Source: Pseudomonas sp. B20(2017) (GTDB lineage Bacteria; Pseudomonadota; Gammaproteobacteria; Pseudomonadales; Pseudomonadaceae). Taken from it: a stretch of 64,000 bases of DNA. A program made the position numbers and the translations under genes. Below the pieces are notes generated by a model. The model searched no databases. It was not told where the DNA came from and saw nothing but the letters and a program-made list of their open reading frames with translations. The stretch spans positions 124,001 to 188,000 of the forward strand of contig NZ_NEJP01000010.1 in NCBI RefSeq assembly GCF_002113125.1, in the 5' to 3' direction. Shown here one piece after another: positions 62,889 to 64,000 of the stretch; the first letter of the stretch is position 1; each line of letters begins with the position of its first letter.

Positions 62889-64000
<1,112 letters not shown>

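Overview
The window is ordinary chromosome of a Pseudomonas from the P. fluorescens group. The evidence is high GC coding sequence with strong G/C third positions, several copies of the fluorescens-type REP element (core like GTGGGAGCGAGCTTGCTCGC), and two blocks whose gene order I recognise from P. aeruginosa. These are fabI–nppDCBA2A1–mltD–gloB–methyltransferase–rnhA–dnaQ–ldcA (as PA1806 to PA1818) and nadK–phosphoesterase–rhomboid–DUF1315–DUF2797–pepN (as PA3088 to PA3083). I see no tRNA, rRNA, CRISPR array, prophage or insertion sequence. The synteny statements come from memory, not from a search.

Layout. 0.1-4.3 kb: a small glycine-zipper protein and a three-gene tripartite efflux operon (outer-membrane lipoprotein, membrane-fusion protein, DUF2955 inner-membrane protein). 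4.4-7.7 kb: a small membrane protein, a quinone-reductase-like flavoprotein with a divergent LysR regulator, a candidate 22-residue membrane peptide and a DeoR-type regulator. 7.9-10.7 kb: gamma-glutamylputrescine oxidase and synthetase (polyamine catabolism), followed by a 590-base non-coding leader. 11.3-16.5 kb: MipA/OmpV porin-like protein, GFA protein, an ada–PEP-mutase-like–alkA alkylation-repair operon, a VOC protein and a LysE exporter. 16.8-19.6 kb: heme oxygenase and bacteriophytochrome, overlapping by 4 bases (red-light sensing).

19.6-27 kb: PfpI-like protein, LysE exporter, a DUF6124 gene behind a strikingly structured leader, AraC regulator, VOC protein, ppyR–nnrS (nitric-oxide tolerance) behind NorR-like sites, a methyltransferase, a diguanylate cyclase and a GFA protein. 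27.4-35.3 kb: an alpha/beta hydrolase and an acetoacetate-decarboxylase-family gene, divergent from a region with two MerR-type promoters, then a molybdenum hydroxylase operon with a dihaem cytochrome, a GAF-GGDEF protein, a VOC protein and a LysR regulator. 35.3-51.7 kb: conserved core block (fabI to ldcA plus a GNAT acetyltransferase). 51.6-56.1 kb: LysR, small conserved protein, FMN reductase, ArsB, DUF1853. 56.2-62.7 kb: conserved nadK to pepN block. The right edge cuts katG.

The most interesting unexplained signals are non-coding. They are the structured 5' leader of the DUF6124 gene (21115-21447), the three GTCA-N3-TGAC-like sites plus a near sigma-54 promoter upstream of ppyR–nnrS, and the two divergent promoters with 19-base spacers at 28298-28414. 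The rest is mostly well-understood housekeeping and accessory metabolism.
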